A DNA stretch of 5,475 nucleotides, from the NCBI GenBank assembly GCA_905479595.1, contig CAJQND010000225.1, positions 1 to 5,475 on the forward strand, in the 5' to 3' direction. Every line of letters starts with the position of its first letter. Position 1 is the stretch's first letter. A model generated the notes under the pieces. That model was not told the origin of the DNA, did no database searches, and worked only from the letters and a program-made list of their open reading frames with translations. The DNA comes from an uncultured Hyphomicrobiales bacterium (GTDB lineage Bacteria; Pseudomonadota; Alphaproteobacteria; Rhizobiales; CAJQND01). Both the position numbers and the translations under genes were made by a program. Shown here one piece after another: positions 4,807 to 5,475 of this stretch.

Positions 4807-5343
4807 TTATTCACCTATGGCTTGCGAAATATCGACCTTGGCTTGCCCCTTTTCCACTTCGATGGCGACTTGCCCGGAGTTGCCAATTGCCTCTAACTCC
4901 ACCTCTTCCGCCCGTTCAAAAATTTCGAAAAATCGAACGGTTATGGCATTCGCTTGGGCTGGCCGTTCGCAGGTCATCGTCCAAGTCACGTGAAAACCTG
5001 CATGATCTTCTTCGGTTTCAAATTCGGCCTTTTGATTTGACGCTGTGCATTTCGCGTCAGCGGGCAATACGAAAATCAATTCAGGTTTCTGCAATTGTGA
5101 AAGTGCTTCGTTCACAGCCGACTTTTGATCATCATTTTCTGCAGCGTGTTCAAAGCCCACAATATCGTTTCCGGGAGCTTCCAGTTCAAAGATAATGGTG
5201 TTGCTTTCCTGCGCTAATTTTAATTTGCTCACGCCGTGTTCATGAGCATCCAATACCCGTTCGCTCGCTTCAACCGAGATCACGCCAAGCGTTTGAACGG
5301 CTAACGCCAAAGCTAAAATCGGGGTTTTAAAATTGAGTTTCAT
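4807..5343 (-). CDS. zrgA: ZrgA-family (DUF2796) periplasmic zinc protein
   Basis: A secreted DUF2796 protein of 178 residues, the family of Vibrio cholerae ZrgA, a zinc-regulated component of a second zinc uptake system. A Sec signal peptide (MKLNFKTPILALALAVQTLG) ends about VEA-SE at residue 26. The mature N-terminus has the family hallmark DAHEHGVSKL (32-41) and then FELEAPGNDIVGFEHA (52-67), followed by a conserved Cys pair, Cys99 and Cys125, and FFEIF (138-142). Candidate metal ligands are His34, His36, His66, His114 and His118. Unlike typical members it lacks any run of histidines. The ATG at 5343 is chosen over the open frame reaching 5394 because GGAGG (5351-5355) stands 7 bases upstream and because the signal peptide starts there. 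Its start overlaps the regulator stop by one base (TAATG), and its stop abuts the ATPase start. Confidence 0.87.
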   Translation of the reverse strand: MKLNFKTPILALALAVQTLGVISVEASERVLDAHEHGVSKLKLAQESNTIIFELEAPGNDIVGFEHAAENDDQKSAVNEALSQLQKPELIFVLPADAKCTASNQKAEFETEEDHAGFHVTWTMTCERPAQANAITVRFFEIFERAEEVELEAIGNSGQVAIEVEKGQAKVDISQAIGE

Positions 5344-5475
5344 TAATATTCCTCCGTTGGATTGGGATGAGTTTTTTGGGAACAATTTGGACAAATGCCA
5401 AGCAGTTCCAGCTTTTGTGGTTCAGGAACAAAACCAACTTCTTCAACAGATTTTGCAATTTCAGCATGCAGTTTT
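5343..5475 (-). CDS. zur: Fur-family regulator, probably Zur (C-terminal end, partial)
   Basis: The last 43 residues of a metal-responsive repressor, with the 5' part beyond the window edge. The visible tail reads KLHAEIAKSVEEVGFVPEPQ, then KLELLGICPNC, and ends shortly after. The pattern of a helix, Gly-Phe, and an ELxGxCPxC strand is the C-terminal dimerisation domain of Fur-family proteins, where the CxxC pair commonly holds a structural zinc in Zur and PerR types. The DNA-binding domain and regulatory metal site cannot be seen, so Zur rather than another Fur paralogue is inferred from the neighbouring zinc genes. Its TAA stop shares one base with the zrgA ATG (TAATG), so regulator and transporter are likely co-transcribed. 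Any operator would lie upstream of the regulator gene, outside the window. Confidence 0.78.
   Translation of the reverse strand, partial: KLHAEIAKSVEEVGFVPEPQKLELLGICPNCSQKTHPNPTEEY
5351..5355 (-). promoter_or_regulatory. Ribosome binding site fixing the zrgA start
   Basis: GGAGG on the minus strand, 7 bases upstream of the ATG at 5343. It lies inside the last codons of the upstream regulator gene, consistent with coupled translation, and rules against the longer frame beginning at 5394. Confidence 0.75.

Noticed and set aside
4535..4993. Plus-strand open frame of 152 codons opposite the ATPase and zrgA
   Set aside because: It is the complement of well-supported genes with Walker A and signal peptide sequences, and crosses the gene boundary.

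Overview
The window looks like a chromosomal segment of a marine-type alphaproteobacterium, probably Rhodobacterales. The clues are a moderate G+C content, a porin with an aromatic C-terminus, the tight gene packing, and the style of the cupin and methyltransferase remnants. The taxon is an inference from protein style only. All intact genes lie on the minus strand, so the biological order runs from high to low coordinates.

Right to centre (5475 to 2245): a compact operon of five genes. First comes the C-terminal end of a Fur-family regulator, probably Zur, cut by the window edge. It is followed by a secreted DUF2796/ZrgA-type zinc protein, a LolD/MacB-type ABC ATPase, an FtsX-type permease with four membrane segments and a large periplasmic domain, and a secreted DUF3299 protein. 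Junctions are a one-base stop/start overlap (TAATG), direct abutment (TAAATG), a four-base overlap (ATGA), and a gap of about 10 to 16 bases whose ribosome binding site overlaps the preceding stop. The same combination is known from zinc-starvation loci of Gammaproteobacteria (V. cholerae zrg, P. aeruginosa PA4063-PA4066). The reading is a Zur-controlled periplasmic zinc acquisition or delivery system whose mechanism is still poorly understood. The ZrgA homologue here lacks the His-rich stretches usual in the family.

Centre-left (2244 to 1744): a gap without an intact gene. It holds a hairpin-rich, repeat-like segment (about 2100 to 2220), a 5' fragment of a cupin gene on the plus strand that keeps a strong Shine-Dalgarno sequence but has lost its start codon and its 3' two thirds, and the probable promoter region of the porin gene.

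Left (1743 to 631): an outer-membrane porin gene on the minus strand, probably started by TTG or by an upstream ATG. Positions 630 to 419 hold no gene. At 418 to about 178 lies the remnant of a UbiE-like SAM methyltransferase, broken twice: by a one-base frameshift near its N-terminus and by truncation soon after its cofactor site. The sequence beyond the break (1 to about 175) is unrelated to the methyltransferase, is rich in RNA-like stem-loops and G-runs, and is probably the end of a mobile element whose body lies outside the window. The left half therefore shows gene decay and insertion, while the right half is a well-preserved zinc operon.
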